Source of the DNA: Doris montereyensis | Taxonomy: Eukaryota; Mollusca; Gastropoda; Nudibranchia; Dorididae | Reading direction: 5' to 3' | Assembly (NCBI GenBank): GCA_037039925.1 | Contig: JAXRKP010001260.1 | Span: forward strand, 1-64,000 | DNA: 64,000 nucleotides | Shown: in pieces, positions 60,000 to 64,000 of the stretch | Layout: each line of letters begins with the position of its first letter | Position numbering within the stretch: the stretch's first letter is position 1 | Made by a program: the position numbers and the translations under genes | The notes under the pieces: model-generated | The model's input: only the letters and a program-made list of their open reading frames with translations | Databases searched by the model: none | What the model was told of the DNA's origin: nothing

Positions 60000-62358
60000 T
60001 AGAGGAAACATTGATGTTAACCACTTGTTGTTTTATCTCATTATAATGTAAATATAGATAGTGTATGCTATCTATAATTTCCTTTCACTCTGTTTTTTTC
60101 CATCTCGTTTTTTTCCTCTGAATTTACCTTGAGATCCTTGCATTATCATGGTGGGCAAGAAATCTCAATGAAACAAACTAGTGTGTGTAGTTGGCGGGGA
60201 GCTCCTGGTAGGTTCCGCTTCTATCTGCTCTTTGACATGCATTTCATTTTACTACTTCGTCTTAATTCAGCCTGAACGTATAATAAGGGTGAGTTGGGAT
60301 ATAAACTCTTAATTCACACGCAGATCCAATCCAGGTGGACAGGGAAAAATTTCAATGAATATAATACTGAAATCATCATTAGCATTCTTAAATTACTTGT
60401 CTAACCCAAATTGGTATATATGGTGTTGTTGTTTTTTTTATGTCTTTTAATGTACATGTAGTTTAGGTTTAAATGTTTTGCCTAAGTGCCAAATTGTTGA
60501 GAGTGCTTATGAAGGAAATAAATCGTTTGTTCTGGAAACTTGAAAATTTCTTTCTTTTGTTTTTTTCAAGTGTTTCTCTTTTTTTATGTTGTCCAGTTGC
60601 ATACTTGTTTCCTTGCCACATAGATTCATTTCTTTTTAGTTTTCCATATAGAATAGCTTTCTCATATCAGGCCTAGAGGTCCATTTATCCTGGTGTTTGT
60701 GGTGTTAAGTCAATCAGACAATACAAAGTCACCCTCTGGACAGTAAGTTGGTCTATGAAGGATTTTCAACTGTAGCTAGTACCCATTTGTACCTCGACAA
60801 ATTGAGGGAAAATGTATTAGGTATTGGTTCTGATAGATGAAATTCCATGCGTATCAAGAATTGGATTCAAACTCACGCACTCAATCTCAAATCTGAGAAT
60901 CAATCATTAGATCACTGACACCACAGTAGGTTTAGGTAGGACGTTTAAATTTAGCCTATACAGTATAATCTGGCAAGGGGTATTTAACAAGCATGGGTCT
61001 GTTGCAGTTTTGAAGTAATATCGGATTGGATGACAATAAATTTTAAAAGGTTATAGTGATCAGTGAATGTATTCCCAAAACTGAAGTAAGCATGGGTATG
61101 CCTATGCAAGAAAACTTTCTTCGGTTTGTGAGACATTGTCGAATCTTGGGACTGAGATGATATAAATAGTAATAATAATATTATTATATATAAATTAAAA
61201 CATGACAAGAAAACAATGAAAAATGGAGAAAATACAGAACTCGTCCCTGAGACTGAAAAGAGAAGACATTTCACAAAGTTGGAAGTCCTTATACTAATCC
61301 AGATTTCTAACTAAATAAGCCTTGAAATCTCAAAATGTATATATGAGTCACTCCATTCCTATTGATTCACAAAATAGGACATTGAGAAATCAAATTTGGA
61401 TAACAAGTGAGAGTTGGACTAAATACTCATGGGGAAAATGGTGCTGATAATTGCCCATGAAATATTGTCCCGATTATATGAGGACCTTTCCTATTTAGAA
61501 AGGTAATTTATAAAGAACAATTTTTATTTCCGGGGGATTTCTTCCTGATTAGCCAGGTTTCCTAATTCCCCAGGTTTCCAATTAGAGAAGTTCCACTGAA
61601 ATAATAAATAAGTATTTTTGTGTGCTTTGAATGTTTCTTTTATACTTTAAACAACAACAAAAGGTTTGTAATACATGTTACTGGGACATAATAAAACACT
61701 ATCTTTCACACAAATAACAACATCTTATAAAATTTACTTAATACGGCTTTTTATTGCATAAGCAAATCAGTAGCAAAAAACAAAGACACTTGATGAGAAG
61801 AAATATCAAGAGGGTTCCTTGTATGCTTGAGCCAAATCTTTTAAACCTTGTAGAGTTTCAGTAAAATCATCAGGATCCAGTCCTGCTTCGATGAAATGCT
61901 GATGTTTAGAAATGTTTGAAACGCGACACGCTACCTCAGGCTGTCAACATAGCTGAAGACATCAGAGCTGGATTGCAGAGATGTCATGACAGGTACAGAC
62001 TCCACTCCTGAACATAAACGTGAAAAGAAATAAATAACAGAACATCCAGGACAGTTAAGTTGGCTCAATTATACTAAAAAAATCCTACATTGATAAAATA
62101 CATCATAAATATTGTCCTTTGGCTTCCATTGATGATTATCTTACATCAGCACATAAAAAGCAATGCATGATTTTATTTATAATCAATGGAAGAAGACCAA
62201 AAAATTTTACTTTGTAATTTTCTTTTAATAAATACTCTTCTTAAGATTTACTTGACAATGTTGAAGTTAATGATACTATGGAGTCATACCATATATCTAA
62301 AATGTGTCAACAAATTATACTATAAGGAAATAAGGTCAATCGTGTAATCACAATTTAA
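60000..62358. other. Intergenic sequence, few features
   Basis: No coding frame is recognised. GATTCAAACTCACGCACTC (60864 region) is tRNA/SINE-like. AGAGAAGTTCCACTG (61583-61597) resembles a pogo-type terminus and, with AATTTGGATAACA upstream at 61394, parallels 42525-42618. Confidence 0.45.
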
Positions 62359-63809
62359 CCCTTACATTGCCAAGCTATATTGGCCCAAATATCATCCCCA
62401 TTGCCAAGGGTTTTGACAAAATTTCATGAAAACGGGTACTTTCAGGGGAAAAAATCCTGTTCAAAACCTATTCGAGTAAAGTTGATCAAATTTGCAGGTG
62501 TGTTATATAAGTGGATGGGCTACATATTCCAGAAGTTGGATATACAAATTAGGTCATGTGACCATAAACGCCATCTTGAATATTTGATAAATATGTAAAA
62601 AAAATTATATTCTCACATTATTGATTTTTTACATTCTAATAATCAATAATTGGCCTCTGAATATGTGGAAATCTATGCAAGATGATGTCCTGTTATTATG
62701 AGACTGGTTTGGTGGTGCTGGTGTGCTTGCCTATGAAAGAGAGGCAGAAAAAGGAGATTGACAAAACATGAAAACAAACTGAAGATATGGACTTTCACTC
62801 TACAAAAATAAATCAATTTGCAAAAAACCCCCAGCTTTTTCACTTGCTTCTTGAGTTGTTTATTTGATTGTCAGTGAATGTCAGTTATTCAGTAACTTAT
62901 TATCTCTTTCTTTTTCTGTTTGTGCCTTCCATTTCGGGTTCAACGGCTTTACGGGCTTGGGCAATGTCGTCATTTGTATGAAAAATCACATGACAAGGAT
63001 ATGTGCACAAAGGGAACAACACATTGTTGGCAGAAGAATCTTGTCTGCGTTCTGATTTTGATTGCCTTGCAAACTTTGCAATCAGGTTGATATTTGGGAT
63101 CGGTATACTTTGAGGGGTAATGAGGGGCGTCGATACGAAAAGGAGCTGCGGCAGGGCGTGAAGGTCCTTGCTGTTTTACAGCTCGACGGAGAGTTTGCGC
63201 TGTTACGAGATCAGGGAAAAGCAGTCTAAAATAAGCCTCAGCCTCATCAGCCACATCTGGATATAGATTTACATTCTTTATTCCTATTGAGTCAGAATCA
63301 AAGTCAATGAGCCATTCCTTTGCATTTCCAGTTTCTAAATTGAGCAGTGTTTCCCATCTCCATCCAGGTTCTTGCCTTGGTGGGACACGCCCTCTCGCTA
63401 TCCCTGGTCTTTCCTCATCTGTATTGCTCAAATCGTCTCCGCTACTATTACTATCATTGTCACTTGACAAATCAGAGTCAAAAACCTCATTATCTGATTG
63501 AAATTCCTCTTCAGAGTCCCTATCATGTCTATAAATGTCGTCCTCACTGTCACTTTGCATAGTTGTCGGTAAAAATTTGGAAAAATCGATAAAAAAGACG
63601 TCAATCGATGTTTTTTGACGGTGAAAAAAAATTCACAAAGCGAAAGGAATGTCTTATGAATCAAGGGAAGTCACTGTGAAAAATCGGCAATGACGTAGAG
63701 AGCGACATTCGGTCATTAATTGAGGCGAATTCATAGTCGCCTTTAAGGAACGTGGCACTGCCAGCCATGATCGGTATGTTTGCAAATTGGCGAACGTGGC
63801 AACGTAAGG
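62359..63809 (-). mobile_element. piggyBac transposon, internally deleted
   Basis: TTAA borders both ends (62355-62358, 63810-63813). The termini CCCTTACATTGCCAAG (left) and, reversed, CCTTACGTTGCCACG (right) are matching inverted repeats. The single minus-strand gene keeps only the N- and C-terminal parts of a piggyBac transposase. Size 1.45 kb against roughly 2.4 kb or more for full elements. Confidence 0.85.
62905..63560 (-). pseudogene. piggyBac transposase, catalytic core deleted
   Basis: ATG at 63560 opens an acidic N-terminus (SDSEDDIYRHDRDSEEEF...), followed by the piggyBac N-terminal domain word EAEAYFRLLFPDLVTAQTLR. It then passes directly to the C-terminal linker (APFRIDAPHYPSKY) and the cysteine-rich domain CKVC...FFCQQC. 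The central DDD/DDE core of about 350 residues is absent. A 1-nt shift near 63020 breaks the last motif: the original frame ends SCDFSYK-stop, whereas the next frame reads PLCTYPCHVIFHTND, the expected ending, and stops near 62905. Confidence 0.8.
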
Positions 63810-64000
63810 TTAAATCAGACCTCCACAAATTCTACAAATTGTTAAAACTTTTTTTATCTACAAGGGTCACTTGTTTATATATCCAGAATAGAATAGAAGG
63901 AATAGAGTACAAACACTATCCTGCGGCCAACATATACCTTTTTTTGTTTGGAGATTTGAGGATACTAAAAGGTCTGTATCATTATTATGATCTTTATCAT

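Overview
This window is animal genomic DNA, most likely from a marine lophotrochozoan. A gastropod-like mollusc is a guess, based on repeat style, intron size and the mix of transposable elements (RTE-like LINEs, tRNA-headed SINEs, Ty3/gypsy, pogo/Tc1, piggyBac). There are no operons and no bacterial gene signals. Coding density is low. Most long open frames here are artefacts of stop-free simple repeats.

Two conserved host genes were recognised, both on the minus strand. (1) HSCB, the mitochondrial iron-sulfur co-chaperone, has a first exon near 15355-15072 (presequence, CxxC, J-domain HPD motif) and a terminal exon at 7549-7165. About 7.5 kb of intron lies between them, and a complete Ty3/gypsy retrotransposon with both LTRs and a 5-bp target duplication (9409-14522) sits in that intron. 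The HSCB reading frame shifts by one base about five times. (2) CDK7, the TFIIH/CAK kinase, spans 53928-31897 in ten exons with consensus splice sites. Exon 8 lacks 2 bases and is shifted. The small indels in otherwise conserved exons suggest uncorrected sequence errors, at least for CDK7.

The rest is repeats, region by region. 0-5 kb: a 60-bp minisatellite inside a dispersed element, a LINE copy, and a pogo-like element carrying a 26-bp minisatellite. 5-16 kb: HSCB with its intronic insertions. 16.5-20.3 kb: a 34-35-bp minisatellite array split by a LINE with a clear 12-bp target duplication. 20.3-31 kb: a second pogo-like element, long microsatellites and a 28-bp minisatellite. 31.9-53.9 kb: CDK7, whose introns hold nested pogo-like elements, Tc1, LINE, SINE and piggyBac-type insertions. 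Intron 1 holds a 1.73-kb foldback element with ~100-bp inverted termini and a 9-bp duplication, ending 47 bp from exon 1. 54.8-58.1 kb: the longest LINE copy, interrupted by a 128-bp insertion containing a perfect 39-nt hairpin. 58.4-59.9 kb: remains of an intron-containing transposase-like gene. 62.4-63.8 kb: an internally deleted piggyBac transposon.

The most informative observations are structural: nested insertions whose empty sites can be read from paralogous repeat copies in the same window, minisatellites that have expanded inside transposon copies, and the foldback element built from two mirrored polypyrimidine/polypurine arrays.
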